A stretch of DNA of 64,000 nucleotides from Argyresthia goedartella. Lineage: Eukaryota; Arthropoda; Insecta; Lepidoptera; Argyresthiidae. The notes below the pieces were generated by a model. The model ran no database searches. It saw only the letters and a program-made list of their open reading frames with translations, and had not been told where the DNA came from. Shown one piece after another: positions 10,319 to 19,269 of this stretch (its first letter is position 1; each line of letters starts with the position of its first letter). The DNA lies in the NCBI GenBank assembly GCA_949825045.1, contig OX463806.1, positions 42,680,208 to 42,744,207 on the forward strand, in the 5' to 3' direction. The position numbers were made by a program, and so were the translations under genes.

Positions 10319-10336
10319 ATCCCACTTCTGACACCA
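10319..10336 (-). promoter_or_regulatory. Primer binding site, tRNA-Leu type
   Basis: TGGTGTCAGAAGTGGGAT on the minus strand, two bases inside the 5' LTR. It is the complement of a typical tRNA-Leu 3' end (ending CTGACACCA). The assignment rests on remembered tRNA 3' ends. Confidence 0.8.
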
Positions 10337-10338
10337 AA

Positions 10339-11121
10339 TGTTACGAGCGTGGGGTTCGTATTTGATAGAAAAACGCGAATTAATCCACTAATTAAAACAC
10401 TCACTTTATTACCCAAATTAGGCACTTACAATTCACATGAACTGTACATAAAATCCACTAAAACACACACACACTATTTCACTAATTATGCGCTCACTAT
10501 TCACACGAAGAGTCTTTCTTTCCGATTATCCTTGTACTAGCACTCGATCGCAGTTAAAATGTAACTAAACTCGCGCCGGCCGTCGGCGCCTTTTATATCC
10601 CGCGGAGCCGCTCTGGACACATTGTCCACACATATCGCGAATATTCTAGTAAGGACCAGCGTGCGGGCCGAGAACATTCGAGACCATATATGTCTCTCTC
10701 TAACGGTGCACTCTCTCTGTCACTCCCTTCTCGAATGTTCCGAGTATAGCTATCTCTTTCTAGTAGTCCTATCTCTGTCACACACTTCTCGAATGTTCCG
10801 AGTATAGCTATCTCTTTCTAGTAGTGCTATCTCTGTCACTCCTACCGGATATTTCGCCATATAACGATTTGTGCTTCAGAGGCCCATAAGGGGTCCTGAA
10901 AACGCCTGAAAACGGGTTTTCAGGTTATGGCGTCATCTGATAGAGGGTGCCCTGAAACGGACTGAAAACATGTTTCAGGCGCCTGAAAACGACGGCAACT
11001 TGGGTGAAATTTCGATCTTTAGATATGTGATAGAGCAACTTCTGAAACGGCCTGAAATGACTTTTCAGCCTGCTGAAAACGCCTCTAAAGCACTGAAATT
11101 GACATTCAAAGTTTTTGACCT
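10339..11121 (-). repeat. 5' LTR of the Gypsy element, outer end truncated
   Basis: It matches 4856-5638 along 783 bp; the one difference seen is CACACGAAC in the 3' LTR against CACATGAAC here. Homology stops at 11121, whereas the other LTR continues 17 bp to its CGTAACA terminus. Confidence 0.9.
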
Positions 11122-11967
11122 TTGACGTTAGAAAAATAGTTTGTACTTACAATTTTTTTTATCATGATATTTTGTTGCTTCGCTATAAGATGACGACTCG
11201 ATTGAAACTAGTTGTGGCGCAGCGATATTGTTTGAGTTGAAGACAGGTAGACGTAACGGAACTCAATTAATAGAAGCCATGGTACTGTTAGTTAAAATGT
11301 TAACTTATGAACGACAGTAGCAAAACTAAGGCATTGGTTAACTTTACTTATATTTACTCAGGTAAGCGTAAGCGTGTTTGTGTTAAACAAAAGCAGAGCG
11401 GAGTTACATTGAGCCTAATGCAAAAGCACAGAAATGCAATAGTTAACATTCTACAGAAGAAGGTAGGTACAAACTACTAGGTAAAAGAACAAAGAAAGAA
11501 GTCATTTAGCCACCAATAATGCAATAAAGCTAAGCTACTTATAATACCTATAACTAAAATAACGTTCAACACTTTGCACTGAACTTACCAATTACTTAGG
11601 TGCGGTCTTAGGGTGTGGTATTCGCCAATTTCGCCTCAAAAGGTGTCCGCGACCACTGAATAAAATAAAAGGTGAAATATTAAAAGCCCGCACGAACTGC
11701 AAGACGACGCGTATATTTATTTGCATGCAATTCAGCATGGATTGTAAAATATAATAATAATTAAAGTTTAAATACGATATGTACGTGCAACGGTACACTA
11801 TAGGTACCCAAAATTATCAAGTCATCAAAACCTGTAACTTTTTTTTCATAGCTATGAAAAAAAAGTTACAGGTATTTAAAATAATGGAAGGAATATTGAC
11901 TCCGCTAAAAACAGAATATTGATTTTCCCCATTTTTTGCCTGTTGTGTGCCACCGGCATTTTAATGT
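11122..11967. other. Intergenic with a perfect palindrome
   Basis: No gene recognised. At 11830-11873 there is a perfect 44-bp palindrome centred on CATAGCTATG, with T8/A8 runs and flanks ACCTGTAAC/GTTACAGGT. Confidence 0.5.
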
Positions 11968-12260
11968 TTAATCAACATCATACTCAGCCCACATCGACCC
12001 ACTGCTGGGCATAGGCCTCAAGCTCTGAAGGTGGTGATGGTGCTCAAGAAAATTAACCAGGGTTTGCCCTCGGAGATTTCGACTACTTAGCCCATACTGT
12101 CCGACCGATGTTTCCTGTTCTGCTTGGGGTGCTACTTGTTGGCCATGAAAAGCCACGCGGGCCAGTGCGTCTTGGAGAGTCTTCATGTCATATCGGCCTA
12201 TTGCACCCATGACCATAAGGAGTCGACGAGGAGACTACGAGGAGGTGTGAACTCGGCATT
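11968..12260 (-). pseudogene. RTE-like LINE relic, endonuclease piece joined to 3' end
   Basis: The minus-strand frame 12216-11968 contains LMVMGAIG (a decayed form of the MGDFN endonuclease motif) just upstream of QETSVGQYGLSSRNLRGQ and LVNFLE, which resemble the endonuclease region of RTE/BovB-like LINEs. The last codons instead read the typical RTE 3' end (GGCCTATGCCCAGCAGTGGG, then GGGCTGAGTATGATG). The reverse transcriptase between them is missing, so an internal deletion joined the two parts. The catalytic motif is damaged and there is no complete ORF. The assignment rests on motif memory, with moderate confidence. Confidence 0.55.
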
Positions 12261-13017
12261 GAAGCTACTGAACAGTCACCAGGAGATGGCAGTACTGAGT
12301 ACAATCATTTCCCAGTGCGTGCTCAGAAGCTCCCTTTCCCTACCTTACCGTTAATGTCTGAGGGGAAAGTTATCTGAAAAGCACTCTACAGGTCGCAATG
12401 CGATCAGCCCCGCAACTCGGAGAGTCGACAAATTATATAAAATAATAATTGAATAAAAAATATGTCAATATCAGTACCCAGCTGGAGGAAAGCATGAAAT
12501 TTGGCACACATGTAGCTCTAATTATGTGCTTAAATATTGAACGTGGAACACGTTGAATTATTTTTACCCTCCCTCACCCCGCTCTTTTGTATCCACAATC
12601 GCAGTTCTTTTTTATATAATTTATTGAAAATGGCTGAAGTTAGGAGAAAACCGTAAAAGTATATGTTCTTTATTAAATTATCTTGGACGTATGTTGTTAG
12701 CTTTAAAATATGCTATTGTTTAATATTATTCATTGGTGTAAGTGAAAAATCAACTTTATGATATTCAAAGCCCTGTAAGGGTATGGCCCCGAAACTTTTG
12801 GTCCTGGGCGTTGTTTTGGAACAACCAGTAGGGACTTCCCTACCAGATGAAACACTAGAAATGACCTTGCAGGACCTGGATATAGCTATATAAACAGCAG
12901 TATCTTTTCAATAAAATTCTCAAATTCTCTCTATTTGACTGACTGACAGGCAAGGTACTGCCTAAATCTGTAGTCTTAGCGTTATTAAACTTTGTACAGG
13001 AGTTCCCACAATAGGGC
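12261..13017. other. Intergenic, unclassified
   Basis: The first 160 bp may be more of the LINE relic on the minus strand. The remainder shows no gene. Confidence 0.4.
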
Positions 13018-13075
13018 AAGGTAGCACCAAGAAGGGATTTGGCGAAAGGGGGGGGGGGATGGAGGGGGTAACAGT
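13018..13075 (+). repeat. Inverted repeat, left arm
   Basis: Contains AAGAAGGGATTTGGCGAAA followed by a G10-11 run. The complementary block is at 13679-13741, so the pair encloses the MITE-like copy 1. The G-rich run is a possible quadruplex former. Confidence 0.6.
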
Positions 13076-13124
13076 TTGACTATAATAATTCAACGCCCCC
13101 ATTCCCTCCCACTTAGTGAATTAA

Positions 13125-13600
13125 ATTTTTTATATACAAATATATCATAAACCCTCTTTACTGCGTACAAAAACCGCACGTTACGATCAGCATAATGTTA
13201 AACTACTAGGTAAAAACTAATTTCTTATCTGAAAAATTACACATTATGACCATAATGTGTTATTTTTCTACATATTATGACATTCAAATTTCGAACGCCG
13301 ACGCCCGACTGCGCGCCGCCCCTAGTTTGTCTTTGAAGTTGGTACTGACATTCAAATTTCGAACGCCGACGCCCGCCTGCGTGAAGTTGTTACTACAGAA
13401 CAAGCTAAACAACTGCAGAGCCACAATGCCGGTCAAACATGCGGTTCCTGAACACATCAAAGAGAGCTTATGATATGTGTTTAGATAAACTAGTGTATGT
13501 AACTGTACATAATTAGGCATTAAAACTCTCGAGTGAAACCCACTCTCGAGTTTTAATGCCCTCCATTATGTAGCAGTCACATAAACTACTATTTGCTATC
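13125..13600 (+). mobile_element. Large MITE-like family, copy 1
   Basis: Same family as 24805-25165, 26235-26690 and 45955-46820. Body: ATATCATAAACCCTCTTTAC at the left and the complementary AGAGAGCTTATGATATGTG at the right. A terminal palindrome (CATTAAAACTCTCGAG / CTCGAGTTTTAATG) follows and ends at CACATAAACTAC. This copy has an internal tandem duplication of about 66 bp (unit beginning GACATTCAAATTTCGAACGC). No transposase is encoded. Confidence 0.8.
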
Positions 13601-13678
13601 TGTTGTCTTGCAACTATAAACTACCTACCTACAAAATTTTAACTTCATAATCATATGTCAAGTAATTTACAAACAAAA

Positions 13679-13741
13679 TGTAACCCGCCCTTTCCCCCCC
13701 TTGGGACAGCGATTTCGCCAAATCCCTTCTTAGTGCGACCT
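13679..13741 (-). repeat. Inverted repeat, right arm
   Basis: Reverse complement of the block at 13018-13075 (CGATTTCGCCAAATCCCTTCTT), preceded by a C-rich run matching the G run of the left arm. Confidence 0.6.
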
Positions 13742-13774
13742 TTTGGGGTTAAATACATTATTTTGATTTTGTGT

Positions 13775-13870
13775 TTAGGGTTCCGAACCCTAAGGGTGCC
13801 AAACGGGACCCTATCCCTAAGCCTCCGCTGTCCATGGCCGCCCACACACACGGCCTCACACCTTTTCTCA
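13775..13870 (+). mobile_element. GGTTCCGTACCC-type repeat, degenerate fragment
   Basis: TTAGGGTTCCGAACCCTAAGG and AACGGGACCCTATCCCTAAG match the 5' end of the repeats at 16482, 18590 and 50245. Only the left end is present. Confidence 0.65.
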
Positions 13871-13975
13871 TACGGGGTGGCAGAAACACAATTGTGTCCA
13901 CGTTTAGCCGGTTAATTCATTACTCCATTTACAGGGGGCTAGCCCATCGCCGCAGCCATAGAGAAATGAAGGCTT
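13850..13975 (+). repeat. Dispersed repeat shared with 44395-44515
   Basis: Shared blocks: ATACGGGGTGGCAGAAACAC, GTCCACGTTTAGCC, and GGGGCTAGCCCATCGCCGCAGC. The counterpart near 44395 is clearly related but diverged. The family is unknown to me. Confidence 0.5.
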
Positions 13976-14630
13976 CCTCTCGAAAAAGAGGCTTTATATA
14001 GAATTTATGTTTATACCTATAGGTGTTCCGTTCAGTGTTTTTCTTGTTGCTTCCTTCTCTTTTGTGACCTCTATTGTTTTTTTTAATGCCATTGTTATGT
14101 CTCTGGGTAAAAGGCCCTTTTATGCAAAGGTGGCTTATTGTGGGATTATTTTTGTGTACACAATCAACAGTCCTGATACGATTCAACGTGAATCAAAATC
14201 TGGTTACTTTTAAAAGCTCTGTTTCGGTGTATTTGAGTTGTTTTGTAGTTAGTGGTCCGATATGAGTCTTAGAGCGACTTTCTCCTTCACTTTTGACAGC
14301 CGTTAAATACAGTTTAATGTTAAACACTTTTCAAGTATAACACGGTCGAGTAACATAGTCAAGCACGGCAAGGTTATAGCCGGTCAACCAGATTCCCACT
14401 CAACACGGCCGGGTTGTACTTTTGCTTAGACTCTATTTAGCGCCAGTGAAAAGTCTGGTGCAAGTCGACCGTAGATGCGTAGCCTATTTTGTATTTCTGA
14501 AACGAATCGCAATACCAGCCAAATAAAAAATCTGCCAATCTGGCTCAAGCAGGAATCATTACCATAGTGAAACAGTGTTAGAGTTCAGATAAAATGAACC
14601 GTATGTCATTAACATAAACATAAACATTTA
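13976..14630. other. Intergenic
   Basis: AGGCTTCCTCTCGAAAAAGAGGC hints at a small hairpin near 13969-13992. The short frames at 13929-14265 overlap one another on both strands and show no motif. Confidence 0.4.
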
Positions 14631-14782
14631 CATATAGGTACATACATTGCTTCTGGCCCTACTCTAGGATACCCTGCACATATAAACATCCAAGAACTGG
14701 GGTTTTTTCTTTACCCCCACCCGGGGGTCGAACCTGGGACTGTAGGCTGAGCCACAACCGCTGATACAGAGGTCGTCATTAT
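14631..14782 (-). mobile_element. tRNA-derived SINE, family B
   Basis: Minus-strand B box AGGTTCGACCC within CCCAGGTTCGACCCCCGG; an A-box-like region sits near 14755. The tail end reads ACATTGCTTCTGGCCC on the plus strand. Related copies are at 33505-33705 and 37842-38036. This copy lacks the middle body. Confidence 0.75.
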
Positions 14783-14829
14783 ACAAAGAGTCACTGATAG
14801 TTCTATTCGCATACTTTTTTGACGCGTAG

Positions 14830-15076
14830 TAATAATAATAATCTAATAATACACTATATGCACATTGTTCTAGCCCCAAATTAGGATTCCCTGTATCTTG
14901 GGTACTAGATAACGATACACATACTTATTTAGATAAATATTATACTTAGATAGATAAACAACTATGACTAGGGTACAAACATCCGTTCGCATCAAACAAA
15001 TATTTGCCCTCACCGGGACTCGAACCCTTGGCTTCGTAGGCAGGGTCACTGCCGACTCGGCCATTCGGGTCATCCT
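14830..15076 (-). mobile_element. tRNA-derived SINE, family A
   Basis: Same body as 3852-4090, with A-box-like TGGCCGAGTCGG and B box GGTTCGAGTCC. It is inserted about 50 bp from the family B SINE. The AAT-rich tail is at the left. Confidence 0.85.
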
Positions 15077-15309
15077 AAATTTTTCCTGGTTCCTACCAGT
15101 ACACGATTATTTTACAGGAACTGACTTTTCTTGCGATGAGAATGCCAATTTCGAATTTAAATGGCATTGCGCCTGATACCAGAAATACCTATTCAAATTA
15201 AGACTATCCACAAGATGCACAATTGCGAACTCAATTTGGACTGACGCTCAAAGTATGCAGGCGGTGCTGTCTCTCGTTAGAAAATAATAGCGCCAATATG
15301 ACATATTTT

Positions 15310-15510
15310 TATGTGTCCTCTACTGAGACCCACTGCTGGGTAAAGGCCTCAGCATTTCGAGCCCACACATCCGAAGCTGTGCTGGCCCACCTTGGTTGCA
15401 ATTTATCCAGGTCGTCCCTCCATCTCCTTCTGGACCTTCCCCTGCGCCGGTGTCCGTCTGGGCCTTCCACTGCGCCGGTGTCCGTCTGTAGGCACCCATT
15501 CAGTTGCTGT
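15310..15510 (-). pseudogene. RTE-like LINE ORF2 C-terminal relic
   Basis: Read on the minus strand with frame changes, it gives GRPRR, then a W-R-D-D-L-like segment and FTQQWV. These resemble the C-terminus of RTE-type LINE polyproteins. A 28-bp direct duplication (unit TGCGCCGGTGTCCGTCTG) lies at 15448-15493. It is too short and decayed for function. The plus-strand frame 15223-15534 is its shadow. Confidence 0.55.
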
Positions 15511-15539
15511 TGTATGGCATTAAAGTTCCATTAAACTTG

Positions 15540-16072
15540 AGGAGAAGATTTAACATTCTGTCATTACTTACTTGAGACGATATTCATTTCATACAAACCT
15601 TTGACTGCGCAATAAAATATAAAATTTATAAAACTCTTTCACAATAAGTATCGGCCCTTTATCCTCTCCCGAAACCCTTTCGCAGTATTGGAAACCTTAA
15701 AAATAAAAACATGACTCCGCTGCTTTATTTAATAATTGAAATTTCCTTCAGAACGACACTATTTCGATTATGACGTACCGACGTAAAAGTAAACTCTAAA
15801 TTGCTATATGTAAAAGAGCAAAAATGTGGCATGGCCATAGCACTCATTCAGATATAGGTATTTCTATGAAATGGTCAAGCCATACTCTTGGACCCAATTG
15901 AATATCAGGAATATCAGGATATCAGGAACTTGGCACCCTAAATGGGTGCCAACTTCCGTTGAGAGAGATCTAAATGATCTCAATACTTTTGTCAGTGTTC
16001 TCTCGAATTTGGCTCCCACAGTTGCAGTCGTGAGACTGTTTTGTTGAGATATCATTTTGTATAGAAACACAT
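15540..16072. other. Intergenic
   Basis: Nothing recognised beyond a short local duplication near 15899-15925 (AATATCAGGAATATCAGGATATCAGG). Confidence 0.4.
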
Positions 16073-16120
16073 TTTTACATACAGGCACATACATTGCTTC
16101 TGGCCCCACACTAAAATTAT
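16073..16120 (-). mobile_element. SINE family B tail only
   Basis: TTTACATACAGGCACATACA and TGCTTCTGGCCCCACACTA match the family B tail. The tRNA head is missing, so it is a 5'-truncated copy or a copy of a partner LINE tail. Confidence 0.55.
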
Positions 16121-16481
16121 AACGCTTCTCTTGAGATTTTCCACAGGATAAAATTTTTCTAAGCTTTCACAAATTTTTGGCGTGATGTCGTAGGTAACTG
16201 ACCTTGTGTAACGGTTCTTGCGTCTTTTGCTATATTATCTGGAGTTAATAAATTCTCATTTTCACTACTTGAACTCCTTTTTATTGGATAAAATCCGCTA
16301 ATGAAAGTCATATACTCAAATAAAGATGGCGAAATGCTTTTGGTTAAACGTGGTTTGCACAGCTTTTTTTATTATTTGGTCGCGTTTTGATATCGATCAC
16401 TTTATTGATTGGCACTGACAAATAAAACGTTACGATTTACTCGGTGCTGACAATGCAAAAAATACTTTGTACTACAACTCA

Positions 16482-16610
16482 TTTTTAGGGTTCCGTACCC
16501 GAAGGGTTCCAAACGGGACCCTATTACTAAGACTCCGCTGTCCGTCCGTCCGTCCGTCCGTCCGTCTGTCACCAGACTGTATCTCAAGAACCTAGCTAGC
16601 TAGACAGTCG
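16482..16610 (+). mobile_element. GGTTCCGTACCC-type repeat, left end
   Basis: Starts TTTTTAGGGTTCCGTACCC, then AACGGGACCCTATTACTAAG, a (CCGT)n run, and ACCTAGCTAGCTAGACAG. The 3' half with the complementary GGTACGGAACCC is not present. Confidence 0.75.
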
Positions 16611-16750
16611 ATTTCGATCGAGGTAGCATGACTATATATGTAAAAAATGCTACCTTTCAAAAATTTTAAATCATTTTCACAAAAAAAAAACTGTAAAAAA
16701 GCTCGTTGATTCGACTTTATATAGCGGTGGCGTGAACAAAACCACATCGC

Positions 16751-16859
16751 GATTCAGGATACACCCAGCGCCATCTAGCGATAAGTAGTAAAACATCAGG
16801 GAAACACATAAAAAAGCTTTGCTACTTATCGCTAGATGGCGCTGGGTGTATCCTGAATC
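16751..16859. repeat. Perfect 38-bp inverted repeat
   Basis: Arms 16751-16788 and 16822-16859 are exact reverse complements (GATTCAGGATACACCCAGCG, continuing through CGATAAGTAG), with a 33-bp spacer. This fold-back sequence is immediately adjacent to the LINE relic that follows. Confidence 0.9.
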
Positions 16860-17494
16860 AACATCACTGTCGGAAATGAGACGCTAGAGGTGGTTGATCA
16901 TTATGTCTATCTTGGACACATTCTATCTTTTGGTAGAGAGCACCAGGCCAGGCGAAGGAGGTCTCCAGGAGAGTCCAACTTGGATGGGCGGCATTCAAGA
17001 AACTCGAGAGAATATTCAGGGATCGAAAGATGCCGCAATGCCTGAAAACCAAACTATTCGACCAATGTGTCCTGCCTACCATGACGTACGGTGCCGAAAC
17101 ATGGACGCTCACAAAGGAAACGGTGAAACGAATGAGAGTAGCCCAAAGAGCCATGGAGCGTTCCATGCTAAACATCACACTCCTAGATCGAGCCCGAAAC
17201 GTCGAGATACGTCGACGGACGAAAGTCCAAGATGTCGTAAAACGTATCACTAGACTCAAGTTTAAGTGGGCAGGGCACTTGGCGAGGCGAGGTGATGGCA
17301 GGTGGAGTAGATCCCTGACCGAGTGGTGGCCAAAGGAAGGAAGAAGGAGCGTGGGTTGGCCGGCAGCCAAATGGGTCGACGATATTACTAATATCGCGGG
17401 GAATACCTGGATTCGTCTGGCACAGGACAGGAGAGGTTGGCACAAATTGGAGGAGGCTTATACCCAGCAGTGGGCGGAAAAAAGCTGCCAATGA
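16860..17494 (+). pseudogene. RTE-clade LINE, ORF2 C-terminal fragment
   Basis: The main frame 17030-17494 contains QCVLPTMTYGAETWTLTK, followed by the C-terminal region with FKWAGHLARR and the end LEEAYTQQWAEKSCQ. This is the part after the RT palm in RTE-like LINEs. Upstream, YVYLGHILSFGRE (from about 16893) reads in another frame and switches near 16955 into RRVQLGWAAF, so there is at least one frameshift. It ends before ATGATGAGGC, a typical RTE tail start. The endonuclease and catalytic RT motifs are absent (5' truncation). The coding strand is clear from the motifs; the minus-strand frames here are shadows. Confidence 0.85.
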
Positions 17495-17499
17495 TGAGG

Positions 17500-18070
17500 C
17501 TAGCACGCCATTAGCGTATTCAACAATAATATCTTAAATAGGGATTAAATATGGCCAGAAATGCATCTTTAGCTTCAATTCTAGGCTAAACTAGACAACG
17601 TAAAAATGTAGGATAAATATATGTTATAAAAGGTCTATTAGAGATAAGAATGGACTATTAAAGTTACCGGATATCTGTTATATTAAATACTTAAAAATAT
17701 TTTTCGCAATGCATTATTATTCAACTAAATGAACAAGCGCTCGGAGACGAAATCAGTTTCCTATTCGAAACTTACACGCAAAAATTGGTAAAAAAAAGGG
17801 AAAATTTTTGGTTGTTTTATTTTATTTTTAATGTTATTATCACAGGAGTTTAGTAATATTTTCTATAATTTTTTCGGTCTTGGAGCTCGGGCTGCCCCGC
17901 GGGGCTCTGCGCGCGAGCATGCGTCAGTCTGCTTCGACGCGATGCGACGGGTATTTGTTTTCTTTGTCTAATTCTCAATGCCATTGGCCTATGTTCAGCC
18001 CACAGACCGATATCTGGTCTGTGGTTCAGCCCTTAAGAGAATCGTGTGGGCGCGAGCTTCCATACAATAA
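17500..18070. other. Intergenic with GC-rich patch
   Basis: AT-rich to about 17875. Then comes a sharply GC-rich patch (CTGCCCCGCGGGGCTC, a palindromic core, and CGCGCGAGC) up to about 17960. It is probably a repeat fragment that I cannot name. Confidence 0.35.
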
Positions 18071-18380
18071 GCGGTAACCTTTTTCACCCCTTAAACCTTG
18101 TCCGATTTTCACAATTTTTTCACATGTTTGGGATACTATGAAAAACTATGCTCGTGCGTTTTGTTTTTTTTGAAATATTTTGTATTTTAGTAAATATAAG
18201 TACCTAAAGATTCACTTTTTTGACCAAAAAAAACCCTCCAGCATTTTATTTATTTTTAACCAATCAAGCCAGATTTTCAAAAAAAAGTAAAACTACAAGC
18301 ATCGTTTATGATGTGTGGAAACGAATGAGACCAAATTTGTCTTATTCCATAAAGGTTTAGGGGTAGAAAAACGTTACCGC
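18071..18380. mobile_element. MITE-like element with about 30-bp inverted ends
   Basis: The left end GCGGTAACCTTTTTCACCCC and the right end (complement GCGGTAACGTTTTTCTACCC) match with few differences over about 30 bp. The interior is AT-rich and non-coding. No clear target duplication is visible. Confidence 0.6.
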
Positions 18381-18589
18381 CCAAAAGCATGATTCAGCCG
18401 AAAATTTAGGCAATTGCGCTCTTATAGCTCTGAGATAGCTTGTATTTTCTATTATTCCTAAAAATAAATGTCATCCTGTTTACACGGACAAAACAAAATA
18501 GACGGAGTTGTAAAGTTGAAGGGTTGACTCCTACAAATAGATTTTGAGCTAATATGAGAAGGTTGAGCGATCTAAATACAATTTTGTTG

Positions 18590-18986
18590 TTTTTAGGGTG
18601 CCGTACCCAACGGGTAAGAACGGAATCCTATTACTAAGACTTCGCTGTCCATCCGTCTGTCACCAGGCTGTATCTCAAGAACCTAGCTAGCTAGAGAGTT
18701 GAAATTTTCACAGATTTTGTATTTCTGTTGCCGCTATAACAACAAATACTAAAAAACAGGATAAAAGAAATATTTAAGGGGGCTCCCATACAACAATTCT
18801 TTCAATACCACATACAAACTTATGGATGCACCTGGTTACGTACATGGAGTGTGAAAGTAACCGCACCAATAACTTTGTAAACAATATTTTGCTGTGTAAA
18901 ATCCAAACTATTCACTCCACACCATCGCTTCCATTGAACGGTGGTACGGAACCCTTCGTGCGCGATTTAGACTCGCACTTGACCGG
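18590..18986 (+). mobile_element. GGTTCCGTACCC-type repeat, full copy
   Basis: Left end TTTTTAGGGTGCCGTACCC and right end GGTACGGAACCC, then GACTCGCACTTGACCGGT; the termini carry a subterminal inverted repeat. The body closely matches 50245-50664. The frame 18826-19146 is inside the repeat and is not a gene, since the same peptide start occurs at 50499. A LINE tail begins right at its end. Confidence 0.8.
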
Positions 18987-18989
18987 TTG

Positions 18990-19265
18990 TAGATTACTTA
19001 AACGACAGGACTGTATGGGGTTAATCTGGCTCAACACAGACCTTGCTGTTAATAATTTTGTAATTTATTCCTGCTTATTAATCATAACAATTAAATTTTT
19101 CATATTTGTATTAGTTAAGCACAACCAATTTTTAAAAGAGATCTAAAAATAAATCTGTGGGAGTTTCTACGCCCTTCTTATCCCACAGTGGTACAATGTA
19201 GAGAAGAGGCAAAAAATGACGTTTGCTAAGTATATGTAAATATCTACAGTAATAAAGTACTTTGA
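18990..19265 (+). mobile_element. CR1/Jockey-group LINE, 3' end only
   Basis: Starts in the last codons of ORF2 (ACTTAAACGACAGGACTGTA), then the 3' UTR with CAACACAGACCTTGCTG, a variant of the CCACAGTGGTCCAATG block (CCACAGTGGTACAATGTAG here) and AATAAAGTACTTTGAC. Strong 5' truncation is usual for LINE insertions. Confidence 0.85.
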
Positions 19266-19269
19266 CTAT

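Larger units (their letters stand above)
4856..11121 (-). mobile_element. Ty3/Gypsy LTR retrotransposon, near complete, defective
   Basis: Order on the minus strand: 5' LTR (11121-10339), tRNA-Leu-type primer binding site, gag, pol (protease, RT, RNase H, integrase), polypurine tract, 3' LTR (5655-4856). There is no env frame and no chromodomain after the integrase. With the Leu primer this suggests an Mdg3-like or related insect Gypsy lineage; that placement is inference. The two LTRs match along 783 bp with one difference seen by eye, so insertion looks recent. Coding is broken by a frameshift between the RNase H and integrase frames and by an in-frame TAG near the integrase C-terminus. The outer 17 bp of the 5' LTR are missing and no target-site duplication is visible. 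Confidence 0.93.

Noticed and set aside
15223..15534. 103-codon plus-strand frame
   Set aside because: Antisense shadow of an RTE-like LINE C-terminus.
16864..17506. Two minus-strand frames (193 and 107 codons)
   Set aside because: Shadows of the plus-strand RTE fragment with clear motifs.
18826..19146. 106-codon frame with a copy of its start at 50499
   Set aside because: Lies inside the GGTTCCGTACCC-type repeat and runs into a LINE tail; not a conserved protein.
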